A stretch of DNA of 64,000 nucleotides from positions 3,054,343 to 3,118,342 of the forward strand of contig OZ025245.1 of assembly GCA_964019155.1 (NCBI GenBank). The letters run 5' to 3'. Shown here piece after piece: positions 12,914 to 24,228 of this stretch (the first letter of the stretch is position 1; every line of letters starts with the position of its first letter). The notes under the pieces are model-generated. The model was given only the letters and a program-made list of their open reading frames with translations. It ran no database searches and was not told where the DNA came from. This DNA comes from Osedax fenrisi (taxonomy: Eukaryota; Annelida; Polychaeta; Sabellida; Siboglinidae). Both the position numbers and the translations under genes were made by a program.

Positions 12914-13008
12914 AGAATACGCTCCTTTTATAATAACGATCATATAATAACCGTATATAATAATGTTGTAATCAGGTTTTTTTAAATGCGACTCTCTGGG
13001 TATACTAG

Positions 13009-14994
13009 TGGTATTGGGGGGTAGGGGGATTGTTGTATTGGGGGTATTGGGGGGTTGGGGAATTGGGTGGTTGGGGGGTTGGGTTGTTGGAGGAATGGGG
13101 GAATGGGGGATTTTGGTATTGGGGTATTGCGGTATTGGGGTATTGTGGTTGGGGTATTGGGGTATTGTGGTATTGTGGTATTGGGGGAGTGTGGTATTGG
13201 GGGAGCGTGGTATTAGAGGGTTGCGGTATTGGGGGGTTGCGGTATTGGGGGAGTTTGGAATTGGGGGGTTGTGGTATTGGGGGGTTGGGATATTGTGGTA
13301 TTGGGGGAGTATGGTATTGTGGTATTGGGGAATATGGTATTGGGGTATTGGGGGGTTGGAGTATTGTGGTATTGGGGGATTGTGGTATTGGGGGGTTGTT
13401 TTATTGTGGTATTGGGGGTTGTGGTATTGGGGGAGAGTGGAATTGTAGTATTAGGGTATTGGTGAATTGGGAGATTAGGGTATTGGGTGGTTGGGGTATT
13501 GTGGTATTGGGGTATTGTGGTATTGGGGGGTTATGGTTTTGTGGTATTGGGAGATTGTGGTATTGGGGTATTGGGTTTTGGGAGTTATGGTATCGGGGAC
13601 TGTGTTATTGGGGTACTGAGGGGTTGTGGTATAGGGGTATTGTGGTATTGGGGGCTTGTGGTGTTGGGTGATTGTGGTATTGGGTGATTGGTGTATTTCG
13701 GTATTGGGGGGTTGAGTGGTTGTGGTATTGGGGGACTGTGGTATTGGGGGGTTGTGGTATTGGGGTATTGGGATGTTTTGGTATTGGGTGTTGTGTTATT
13801 GGGGGGTTGGGGCTTGTGGTTTTGGGGATTATGGGATTGTAGGATTGGAGGATTGTGGGATTGTGGGATTGGAGGATTGGAGGATTGGAGGATTGGAGGT
13901 TTGTAGGATTGTGGGATTGAGGATTGTGGGATTGTGGGATTGGATGATTGTGGGATTGGAGGATTGGTGGATTGTGGGATTATGGGAATGGAGGATTGTG
14001 GAATTGTGAGATTTAAGGATTGTGGGATTGTAGGATTGGAGGATTGGAGGATTGTGGGATTGTGGGATTGGAGGATTGTGGGATTGTGGGATAGGAGGAT
14101 TGTGAGATTATGGGATTAGAGTATTGTGGGATTGTGGGATTGTGGGATTTTGGGATTGTGGGATTGTGGGATTGTTGGATTGTGGGATTATGGTATTGTT
14201 TGATTGTGGGATTGTGGGATTGAGGGATTATGGACTTGTGGGATTGTTGGAATGGAGAATTGGTGGATTGGGGGTAGAGGGATTGGGGAATTGGTGGGGT
14301 TAGACGATTGGGGTATTCGAGGAATGGGGGATTGGGGGGTTGTTGGATTGGAGGATTGGAGAATTGTTGGATTGGAGGATAATGGGATTGGAGGATTAGA
14401 GGATTAGAGGATTGTAGGATTGGATGATTATGGGATTGTGGAATTGGATGATTGAGAGAATGTGGGATTGGAGGGTTATGGGATTGTATGATTGTGGGAT
14501 TTTGGGATTGGAGGATTGGAGAATTGTGGGATTGAAGGATTGTAGGATTGGAAGATTGCGGGATTGCGGAATTGGAGGATTGCGGGAATGTAGGATTGGA
14601 GGAGTGTAGGATGTGGAACTGAGGGATTGGAGGATTGGAGTAAATGGGGGATTGGTGGATTGGGAGGTTGGAGAATTGTGGGATTTGAGGATTGTGGGAT
14701 TGGAGGATTTGAGGATTGTGGGAGTGGATAATTGGATGGTTGGAGGATTGGAGGATTGTAAAATTGGAGAATTGGAGGATTGGAGGATTATGGGATTGGA
14801 GGATTGGAGAATTATGGGATTGAAGAATTGGAGGATTGTATTATTGGGGGGATTGAGGATTGGAGGAATGTGGAATTGAGGAATTGAGGAATTGGGGAAT
14901 TGTGGAATTGTGGAATTGTGGAATTGAGGAAATGAGGGATTGAGGAAGTGATGAATTGAGAGAATGAATGATTGGGAGATTGGGGGGTTGTGAT
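13009..14994 (+). repeat. G-rich minisatellite, left palindrome arm
   Basis: Built from 8- to 13-base units. GTGGTATTGGGG-type units dominate to about 13840, then GATTGTGG and GATTGGAG units. From 13441 to about 14994 every position x has its complement at about 30134 minus x, with only scattered substitutions. Dense runs of three to six G make this strand a good candidate for G-quadruplexes. Long frames here (glycine, tryptophan, leucine rich) are by-products of the repeat and are not called as genes. Confidence 0.9.
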
Positions 14995-15140
14995 GTTGTT
15001 GTATTGTGTTATTGAGGGATTGAGGGATTGAGGTGTTGAGGTGTTGAGGTGTTGAGAGATTGTGGGATTCAATCATGCTCAATGCCTTAATTCCTTAATT
15101 CCGCAATTCCTCAATCTCCCAATCTCCCAATATTCCAATA
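14995..15140. other. Diverged centre of the minisatellite palindrome
   Basis: The symmetry breaks for about 70 bases on each side of 15067. The left side has GAGGTGTTGAG repeats, the right side CAATTCC and CAATCTCC repeats. This is where polarity switches from G-rich to C-rich on the plus strand. Confidence 0.7.
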
Positions 15141-17165
15141 TCCCAACCTCCCAATCTCCCAATCATTCATTCTCTCAATTCCTCACTTCCTCAATCCCTC
15201 ATTTCCTCAATTCCACAATTCCACAATTCAACAATTCCCCAATTCCTCAATTCCTCAATTCCACATTCCTCCAATCCTCAATCCCCCCAATCCTACAATC
15301 CTCCAATTCTTCAATCCCATAATTCTCCAATCCTCCAATCCCATAATCCTCCAATCCTCCAATTCTCCAATTTTACAATCCTCCAATCCTCCAACCATCC
15401 AATTATCCACTCCCACAATCCTCAAATCCTCCAATCCCAGAATCCTCAAATCCCACAATTCTCCAACCTCCCAATCCACCAATCCCCCATTTACTCCAAT
15501 CCTCCAATCCCACAGTTCCACATGCTACAATCCTCCAATCCTACATTCCCGCAATCCTCCAATTCCGCAATCCCGCAATCTTCCAATCCTACAATCCTTC
15601 AATCCCACAATTCTCCAATCCTCCAATCCCAAAATCCCACAATCATACAATCCCATAACCCTCCAATCCCACATTCCCTCAATCATCCAATTCCACAATC
15701 CCATAATCATCCAATCCTACAATCCTCTAATCCTCTAATCCTCCAATCCCATTATCCTCCAATCCAACAATTCTCCAATCCTCCAATCCAACAACCCCCC
15801 AATCCCCCATTCCTCGAATACCCCAATCGTCTAACCCCACCAATTCCCCAATCCCTCTACCCCCAATCCACCAATCCTCCATTCCAACAATCCCACAAGT
15901 CCATAATCCCTCAATCCCACAATCCCACAATCAAACAATACCATAATCCCACAATCCAACAATCCCACAATCCCACAATCCCAAAATCCCACAATCCCAC
16001 AATCCCACAATACTCTAATCCCATAATCTCACAATCCTCCTATCCCACAATCCCACAACCCTCCAATCCCACAATCCCACAATCCTCCAATCCTCCAATC
16101 TTACAATCCCACAATCCTTAAATCTCACAATCCCACAATCCTCCATTCCCATAATCCCAAAATCCACCAATCCTCCAATCCCACAATCATCCAATCCCAC
16201 ACTCCCACAATCCTCAATCCCACAATCCTACAAACCTCCAATCCTCCAATCCTCCAATCCTCCAATCCCACAATCCCACAATCCTCCAATCCTACAATCC
16301 CACAATCCCCAAAACCACAAGCCCCAACCCCCCAATAACACAACACCCAATACCAAAATATCCCAATACCCCAATACCACAACCCCCCAATACCACAGTC
16401 CCCCAATACCACAACCACTCAACCCCCCAATACCCAAATACACCAATCACCCAATACCATAATCACCCAACACCACAATCCCCCAATACCACAATACCCC
16501 TATACCACAACCCCTCAGTACCCCAATAACACAGTCCCCGATACCATAACCCCCAAACCCCAATACCCCAATACCACAATCTCCCAATACCACAATACCA
16601 TAACCCCCCAATACCACAATACCCCAATACCACAATACCCCAACCACCCAATACCCTAATCTCCCAATTCACCAATACCCTAATACTACAATCCCACAAT
16701 CCTACAATCCTACAATCCTACAATCCCATAATCATCCAATCCCACAATCCCATAATCCTCCAATCCCACAATCCTCCAATCCCATAATCCCACAATACAC
16801 CAATCCCACAATCCTCCAATCCTACAATCCTATATTCCTCCAATCCCACAATCCTCCAATCCTCAAATCCCACAATTCCCCCATCCCATAACCCTCTAAT
16901 ACCACAATCCCAAATCCCACAATTCCACAATCCTCCAATCCCACAATCCTCCAATCCCACAATCCCACAATCCCACAATCCCACAATCCTCCAAAATCCC
17001 ATAATCCCACAATACTCTAATGCAGCAATCCCACAATATCATAATCCCCCAATCCTCCAACCCCCCAACCACCCAATCCCCCAATCCACCAATCATCCAA
17101 TCCTCCAATCCTTCAATCCTCCAATCCTCAATCCTCTCATCCTCCAATCCTCAAATCTTCCAAGC
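15141..17165 (-). repeat. C-rich minisatellite, right palindrome arm
   Basis: Mirror of the left arm as far as about 16693, with no net indel (pairs keep a coordinate sum of 30134). From 16694 to 17165 the units are of CCACAATCC or CTCCAATC type, with no counterpart at the mirrored place on the left (13009-13440), so the duplication boundary or a later replacement lies there. The minus strand is the G-rich one in this half. Confidence 0.9.
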
Positions 17166-17580
17166 CCTCAAGACTACAAGCTCACTATATAGTATGTAGA
17201 GGGTGAATTTACTACTTATGGTATATCGTGAATACATTCGATATATCTTTGCAGTATGTTCATTTTCTCATACCACGATCCCAAGATCACACTAGCCCAC
17301 AAGCCCCGATCTCGAATTCTAGAAATAGTATATTATTTGATATATATATAAAATAACATTCAAATTCAATTTAATATAATATAGCCATTTTATTATTTTT
17401 TTTAATAATATTTAATCAATATAATCTGATATATATATGTGATGTAGTGTATTTTGTATGAGTGTGTGTTCAAATGAGTTTATATTAGATTGGCGGCGCG
17501 GTGTGGTATTAAGGCAGGATGATTGTGAGAATGAATGTTACATAACATATATATAATGGCGCTAGGATATTGTCAGTGTT
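17166..17580. other. Unassigned spacer
   Basis: Mixed AT-rich sequence with a GC-richer patch (about 17480-17515, GGCGGCGCGG). No feature I can support. Confidence 0.4.
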
Positions 17581-17587
17581 TGTTGAA

Positions 17588-17945
17588 ATGTTTATGTATA
17601 ACTGTCCCACCACGTATTTCCCCCACCACGTATTCCGTCACCACGTATTTCCCCCACCACGTATTCCGTCACCACGTATTTCCCCCACCACGTATTCCGT
17701 CACCACGTATTTCCCCACCACGTATTCCGTCACCACGTATTTCCCCCACCACGTATTCCGTCACCACGTATTTCCCCACCACGTATACCGTCACCACGTA
17801 TTTCCCCCACCACGTATTCCGTCACCACGTATTTCCCCACCACGTATACCGTCACCACGTATTTCCCCCACCACGTATTCCGTCACCACGTATTTCCCCC
17901 ACCACGTATTCCGTCACCACGTATTTCCCCCACCACGTATCCCGA
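17588..17945 (+). repeat. 30-bp minisatellite (CCACGTATT)
   Basis: About twelve units of CCCACCACGTATTCCGTCAC plus CACGTATTTC, period 29 or 30 bases with some TATACC variants. The change between 29 and 30 breaks the frame, so the threonine/tyrosine/proline-rich frames crossing it are not maintained as one protein. Confidence 0.9.
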
Positions 17946-18083
17946 TCTTCACCCTGCGACCACGACGACGACTGCGACCGACGAGCTGCTGCTGGGACGA
18001 TACGACCTGCTTCTGGAGCGCTACCGACTCCAACCGTATTATTATTATTATTTATCTGGCACGCCCCTTAAAATATTGTGGGC
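17930..18083 (+). pseudogene. Short coding-like tail after the minisatellite
   Basis: GC-rich compared with its surroundings. One frame, entered from the end of the minisatellite, reads through a Thr run, then TDELLLGRYDLLLERYRLQP, a run of five Tyr (from a TAT microsatellite) and LSGTPLKILWA, ending at TGA. Its charge and leucine pattern looks helical and protein-like, but I see no start codon or known domain. It may be the end of an exon or retroelement gag, or chance in a GC-rich patch. Confidence 0.3.
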
Positions 18084-18099
18084 GTGACTTCTGGAATTG

Positions 18100-18590
18100 T
18101 TCCAAGGTGAACTTTCTTTTTTGAGCTAGCGGTCGAAGCGAGCAGACGTATGCGAATAACCTGATATCGACAGTTACCACGAGGAAATTATAATAAATGA
18201 ATGAAACGCGTATTTCTTTAGTAATTTAGATCGAAGTAAATTGATTAGTAGTAGATACGTAAACGCCACTATACTACATATATATATATATATATATTCA
18301 TATATACTTATATATTACATTTTACAGAATATAAATTAAGAATCTCCTGTGATTGTTTCGAAAAATTGAGTTTATTTTATAGTGATAGAAGGAGATGTAA
18401 TACACCACTATTCATTATTTTAATCGTGTTTTTATCGTATCATTTATAATGTATATTTCTTTTATTTTATTAATATGTAATACTTTCTTTTGATTACTTT
18501 GTTATTATATTTAGTATTTAAATAAAATACTTCTAATTATAATTTACCTATATATTTTTGTTATTCTATATACAGCATCAATAATAATTA
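18100..18590. other. AT-rich spacer, no gene seen
   Basis: AT-rich with a TA run near 18278-18297. Nothing recognisable. Confidence 0.5.
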
Positions 18591-18599
18591 GACTCTAAC

Positions 18600-19060
18600 A
18601 GAAATAGTAAATTAGGGCCCAGCATCAAAAGTAAATTATGGTACAACATCAATAATAATGTAGGGTACATCATCGTTAATAAAGTAGGGTACAGTAAAAA
18701 GAATAAATTAGGGTACAATATAATTAGTTATTTAGGGTACAACAGCAATAGTAAATTAGGGTCCAGCATAAATAGTAAATTAGCGTACAGTAACAATAAT
18801 AATTAAGGGTACAGCATAAATATTAATTGGGGTACAGCATTAATAATAATTTAGGGTACATCAACGTTATTAATTAGGATACAGAAACAAGAATAATTTA
18901 GGGCATACAACATCAATAATAAATTAGGGTACAATATCAATAGTTAATTAGGGTACAACATCAATAATAAATTAGGGTACAGAAGGCTTAAATTTGCTAG
19001 GATACACCTTTTTAGGGTACAAGTATTCATATTTAGCATGATGGACTCTAATTAGGGTAT
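18600..19060. repeat. TTAGGGTACA-type repeat cluster, left (D)
   Basis: More than a dozen degenerate units of about 27 bases built on TTAGGGTACAACATCAATAA, spaced irregularly. They run to the truncated downstream end of the RT remnant, with the same motif beyond its other side at 20370-20558. TTAGGG inside the unit is not in 6-base tandem, so this is not telomeric. It may be the subterminal motif set of another element family (D). Confidence 0.65.
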
Positions 19061-19380
19061 ATCTGGTTAACAGTTCCTATCCATTTGACTGATATTCTAA
19101 ATCCTAGACAATTTATTTCATTTATGAATATCCTACATTTCCCAGTACTTAACTGAAACCCAGCTTCTTCCAAACTCATCATTACAACTTCAATGTGTCC
19201 TAAATGTTCCTCCCATGTCTTAGAATAAACTAATATATCATCTAAATAACATACTATTAATTTATACATCTCTGATCTAAATAAGTTTGATATCACTCTC
19301 TGAAATGTAGTTGGAGTTTAGTTAACCTAAATGACATTCTAATAAACTCGTATTTATAAGTTAATTTGTTTATACTTTCC
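19048..19380 (-). pseudogene. Ty3/gypsy reverse transcriptase fragment
   Basis: Minus-strand translation gives the middle of a Ty3/gypsy RT: KYEFIRMSF, then after a break PTTFQRVISNLF, then YLDDILVYSKTWEEHL, GFQLSTGKC and CLGFRIS. YLDD is the catalytic YxDD box, with its two metal-binding Asp residues intact, and ILVYS...EEHL is the usual continuation. A stop and frameshift near 19313-19320 separate the two parts. The thumb, connection, RNase H and integrase that should follow (lower coordinates) are replaced by D repeats. It is a decayed fragment, in gag-pol order with the protease and zinc knuckle upstream on the same strand. Confidence 0.9.
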
Positions 19381-19575
19381 TTGAAAATTCTATTTTTACA
19401 CCCTATATAAACTTTTACAAACTCCTCATTATAATATTAACACTATTTATTCCATATTATACCCTAAGTCCTATATTAATTCCCCTACCCAATCCAATAC
19501 TCGATATAACCCTATAAGTATGTAAAGTATTCATACTTATTACAAATAATCCCTCAATTTTAGTTACTATGAATC

Positions 19576-19803
19576 CTACCTTCTCACTCTTCTTACCCAT
19601 AATATAATATCTGTTATTACTTGTCCAATAGTGTCATTTGCTGTTTTTAAATCAAATTTTGGGTTTACGGGTATTACTCTCAAGTCTACAGACCTTACCA
19701 TCACCTCTGATATCACTGAAACCTGACTATCTGAATTTATTAAACATGCCAATACCCTACGATTTATTACTACCTTTTCCCTAGGAAATCTCCCTATTAA
19801 CAT
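19576..19803 (-). pseudogene. Ty3/gypsy retropepsin-like protease fragment
   Basis: A 75-codon frame contains ACLINSDSQVSVISE, aligning with the flap-proximal active-site block of retroviral-type aspartic proteases (ALIDSGSQVSVIS). The catalytic Asp reads Asn and the Gly reads Asp, so it cannot be an active protease as written. VNPKFDLKTANDTIGQVITD downstream fits the next strands of the fold. Position and strand, 5' of the RT remnant, support one decayed gag-pol. The gap between them (19381-19575) is full of stops. Confidence 0.75.
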
Positions 19804-19904
19804 ACTATTATTATCTATTTCCCTTGTACTCCCCCTTACTTTCCTGGCATTCCCCCTTTTCCAAATTGCCTGATCTACTGGAAAGGTTGGTGGTTTAAAG
19901 TATT

Positions 19905-19960
19905 ATTCCTACATCATCTACTAGTATGACCCTCCATTCTACATGTAAATCATCTAATTC
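19905..19960 (-). pseudogene. Decayed gag zinc knuckle
   Basis: One minus-strand frame reads FTCRMEGHTSR flanked by stops, then Cys. The spacing C-x4-H-x4-C fits a CCHC knuckle (the known retroviral gag form), and the expected first Cys, three residues before the visible one, is a TGA codon. A second TGA precedes the final Cys. It sits upstream of the protease on the same strand, as expected for gag. Too short to be certain alone. Confidence 0.55.
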
Positions 19961-20369
19961 TGTATGTCCACTTACATCTTAATCTCCTTCCAACACAGTA
20001 GATATCCTATCTAATTTTCATATTCATTCCTCCAACAGACTACGCTTATTCCCTCGTTTATAGCATATATTCTATCACTTATAGCATATACTACCCTCCT
20101 TTACATTACTCATCGATTCAAATTCCTTCGCCATTGTGCGTATTTCAGCAATACTTTTCCCTTAAAAATTAAAAACAAATTTAAAAATTTAAATCTAGTT
20201 GTAAAATGTAATCACGAACGAACACTACATTGCTTCAAACGCAATTTAAACATCTAAACTAATATAGTTAATAGGCCAATGTTCACTAATAAAGTGGTGT
20301 TTACTGCGACTATGTATACTTCCAATAATACACCTGATCTACGCGGCGGTTAGACTACAGCGATAGCTC
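19961..20369. other. Probable remainder of the decayed retroelement
   Basis: Between the zinc knuckle and the right D repeats there is no open frame and no clear LTR. Composition is like the gag-pol debris to about 20160, then mixed. No more can be supported. Confidence 0.35.
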
Positions 20370-20558
20370 GAGTTAGGGTACCGAGTATATACCCCACAGC
20401 GTACCTCAGTTAGGGTACCATATAAATAGGGGTACCTATACAAATAGATGCAGTGCCCCACCTATAATAACATCACATGAATAAAATATGTACCCTAATA
20501 TTGTTAGGGTACATTATATGTTTTACATTAATATTGTCAATTAGTATACCCTAATTTA
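20370..20558. repeat. TTAGGGTACA-type repeat cluster, right (D)
   Basis: Copies of TTAGGGTACC or TTAGGGTACA at about 20372, 20414 and 20507, and the inverse GTACCCTAA or TATACCCTAA near 20492 and 20546. With the left cluster they bracket the retroelement debris in partly inverted orientation, as the terminal motif sets of elements A to C do. Confidence 0.55.
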
Positions 20559-21572
20559 TAAAATAATATAGTATCAGTATACATTCTTATCTGGATTATA
20601 CTTTAATTTATAAAATTAATATTAAGTTTATTATATTATAACATATAATAATAATGAAAATATAAATTATTAATATATTTATAAATGTTAATATTGTCTA
20701 TATCATGGTATATAATAATTATTATATTAATGAAATATTAAAAATTAAATAATTTATATAACGAATAACAATCAATAATACAATAAAATATATACTTTAT
20801 ATAATGGCCTGCTCGGTTTTCATGTTTATTCTAGAAACACACACATACACACACAAACATACATAACCTACACACATATACTCAGTCTCTATACATAAAG
20901 CATCGATTCAGTCTCAGTCTAGGTTACCTAAAGCATCGATTCAGTCTCAGTATCAATACCTAAATACACGATGCAGGCTCAATATCAAACTTATCGTTTA
21001 AGTCATAGAATGGGTTACATAAACCGTCGAAGAATTCTCAGACTCCATAAAATGCATTAACTCATGCTTATTAAAGGCATTATTTAAGTTTTATTCTCAG
21101 TTTTCATAAGATTAATATAGTTACCAGAATCATTGTTTTGTATATAAAACGAAAATAATTTGATACACAATAAAAACTATCAGATAAATAACACAATTTC
21201 GGAGTATCAATTGATAAGATTCTTAATATGTTCATAAACGCAAAAGTAAAATCAGCCAACTATCAATTGCATAATATTAGAATGATAAGAAAAACAATAA
21301 CTAATAATACATGTACATTTCTAATTCAAAGCTTAGTTATATCTATATAGTTACAATAAGTAAGTTGTAACATACTTTTAATTAATTTACCTGCTTATCA
21401 GTTAATAAAATAATTCGATCGTCAATGCGCGTATTATATAAATTACCAAAAAAATCAATATACGATACGATCAGTATAAATGAACTTATGTTACAACAAC
21501 ACCTACATTGGTATACTAAATTAAAAAATATAAATATATATTCATATAATATTTTGTCCTACTACTACTTCA
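20559..21572. other. AT-rich DNA, no gene seen
   Basis: AT-rich with a short CA-rich stretch (about 20839-20862) and two near-copies of AAAGCATCGATTCAGTCTCAG (about 20898-20950). No gene or RNA. Confidence 0.5.
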
Positions 21573-21823
<251 letters not shown>

Positions 21824-21829
21824 CCCTAA

Positions 21830-21975
21830 ACTCGAGATAATCTCGAGAAATATGTGATGAGAAGTTCTTGAGTTATAAACTTGAGATAATCTAGAGACAT
21901 ATGTGATGAGAAGTTCTTGAGTTATAAACTTGAGATAATCTAGAGAAATATGTGATGAGAAATTCTTGATTTAAA
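21830..21975 (+). repeat. 49-bp tandem repeat, outer left copy
   Basis: About three units of the 49-base repeat starting GAGATAATCTAGAGAAATAT with GAGAAGTTCTTGAGTTATAA. Same family as at 23345 and, inverted, 49996. Confidence 0.9.
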
Positions 21976-22143
21976 TAGAGATTATCTATATAAATATTAT
22001 GTATATTATTAAATAAAAAGTTAATAGATATATATTATTTTATTCAACGAGTAATTATCTGTTTAGATATCTAAAGAATTAGAATTATAGAATTTAGAAT
22101 TATAATATCTTACAAAATATTAAAAGAAAATTATATATAATTT

Positions 22144-22236
22144 TTAATTTATTTCAATATTTTGTCTTTTATTTGCCCGCAGAAATTTGCCAATCCCCTC
22201 GATGACTTCATCCCGTGAACACTTGGTATGCACCAT
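22144..22236 (-). CDS. Small 30-codon ORF with strong start context, copy 1
   Basis: Begins MVHTKCSRDEVIEGIGKF and ends NIEIN before TAA. The start sits in ACCATGG, the ideal animal translation context, and 8 bases upstream is a polypyrimidine-AG (ATTTTTACAG) that could be a 3' splice site. Codon use is GC-rich (CGG, GTC, GGC, CTG) in very AT-rich surroundings, which suggests selection or recent origin. An AATAAA overlaps the 3' part. Three copies occur in the window. It could be a micropeptide, a terminal exon, or an exon fragment carried by a transposon. No family recognised. Confidence 0.4.
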   Translation of the reverse strand: MVHTKCSRDEVIEGIGKFLRANKRQNIEIN

Positions 22237-23344
22237 GGTAGCTTCTGTAAAAATGAAATATATCACATCAAGTGAATATATAAAATAAATTAGTGTAACA
22301 TTAGATTAAAATATAACTAAATTATGTAATATGAAGGATAATAAATGAATCTATATAGGGGACGTGAGGGGGTTTTGGGCAATGAGGGGGTTTTTGTCGA
22401 TGGCAATATAATCACAACGGTAATAGATATGAAAATATTTTACATTAACGAACTGTGTATAATGTTTATGTTACCTAATATTTTAAGAAAAATATAAGAA
22501 AAATTAAATATATTGAATAATATATTCGATTATGTAAAAAGTGCATTTTCTGCTATATTATTGTAATAAATTGCGTAGAGTTAATGGTAAATTACAAAAC
22601 AATTAATAACATTTTTATGATAATTTTTTTATTATATTAAACTACTAAATATTCTACATAAAATGAAATAAAAATCAATTAAAAATATTAATTATATAAT
22701 AGAATAAAGATAACAACAATAGAATATGCGATGAGGGTATTTTGGTCGATATCATGAGGGGGGTTTTGGGCGATGATAACTATATATTAACTATATACTT
22801 TTTTAAATAATTCTAACAAAATTATAACGAATTACCCATAAACTAGTCATATATGTTGAATTTAGTGAAATGGTATATGATACATAGTTTAGCCAACATT
22901 ATATAAATATATTTATAATGGAAAAGTATAATTATGTTATATTGTACACTGTTAACCAGAGAATTAATCACAGGATTAATGATTTGTAATTATTTATGTA
23001 TATATATAAATTAATATATTAAGCTATTTATATATAATATGTTTTAGTTATTTAATAATACATTAAATTAATACATAATTTATAAATTTAAAAAATAAGA
23101 TTACAAAAATAGCTTTATAAATTGTTCTTAAATTATAAATTAATATATTAACTATTTTTCTAGTATTTATTTAATAATACATTAATATATACTGGAATAG
23201 TATATAATTAATTGATTTTGAAATATTTCATAAATAATAATACATTCACAAGTGATTTATTAAATAGTATTTTCATATATAATTTATTAAATAGTATTAA
23301 TTAAATGAATATATAGTATGTGATATTAAATTACTACTACTACA

Positions 23345-23572
23345 ACTCGAGATAATCTAGAGAAATATGTGATGAGAAGTTCTTGAGTTATAAACTTGAG
23401 ATAATCTAGAGACATATGTGATGAGAAGTTCTTGAGTTATAAACTTGAGATAATCTAGAGAAATATGTGATGAGAAGTTCTTGAGTTATAAACTTGAGAT
23501 AATCTAGAGACATATGTGATGAGAAGTTCTTGAGTTATAAACTTGAGATAATCTAGAGAAATATGTAATGGT
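23345..23572 (+). repeat. 49-bp tandem repeat, inner left copy
   Basis: Four to five 49-base units alternating AGAAATATG and AGACATATG variants, preceded by a short CTA run. Mirrored at 49996-50222. Confidence 0.95.
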
Positions 23573-23986
23573 ATAAATATGTAATATGTTAATGGTAAAT
23601 TACAAAACAATTAATAACATTTTTATGATAATTTTTTTATTATATTAAACTACTAAATATTCTACATAAAATGAAATAAAAATCAATTAAAATTATTAAT
23701 TATATAATAGAATAAAGATAACATAACAATAGTATATGCGATGAGGGTATTTTGGTTGATATCATGAGGGGGGTTTTGGGCGATGATAACTATATATTAA
23801 CTATATACTTTTTTAAATAATTCTAACAAAATTATAACGAATTACCCATAAACTAGTCATATATGTTGAATTTAGTGAAATGGTATATAGTTTATGATAC
23901 ATAGTTTAGCCAACATTATATAAATATATTTATAATGGAAAAGTATAATTATGTTATATTGTACACTGTAAAATTATATATAATTT

Positions 23987-24079
23987 TTAATTTATTTCAA
24001 TATTTTGTCTTTTATTTGCCCGCAGAAATTTGCCAATCCCCTCGATGACTTCATCCCGTGAACACTTGGTATGCACCAT
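23987..24079 (-). CDS. Small 30-codon ORF, copy 2
   Basis: The same 30 codons as copy 1, with the same ACCATGG start and upstream ATTTTTACAG. It lies just outside the left end of element C, in a tandem duplication (about 22.1-22.9 kb versus 24.0-24.9 kb) of the left arm. Its mirror is the copy at 49489. Confidence 0.4.
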   Translation of the reverse strand: MVHTKCSRDEVIEGIGKFLRANKRQNIEIN

Positions 24080-24228
24080 GGTAGCTTCTGTAAAAATGAA
24101 ATATATCTCATCAAGTGAATATATAAAATAAATTAGTGTAACATTAGATTATAACTAAATTATAGTAAAATATAACTAAATTATGTAATATGAAGGATAA
24201 TATGAAGGATAATAAATGAATCTATATA

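Noticed and set aside
13008..17147. Many long Gly/Trp/Leu-rich and Ser/Pro/Asn-rich open frames on both strands
   Set aside because: They follow the 8-13 bp repeat units, occur in several frames at once and mirror each other across the palindrome; no start context or domain.
18600..20558. Interstitial telomere (TTAGGG)
   Set aside because: TTAGGG occurs once per unit of about 27 bases, never as 6-base tandem copies.
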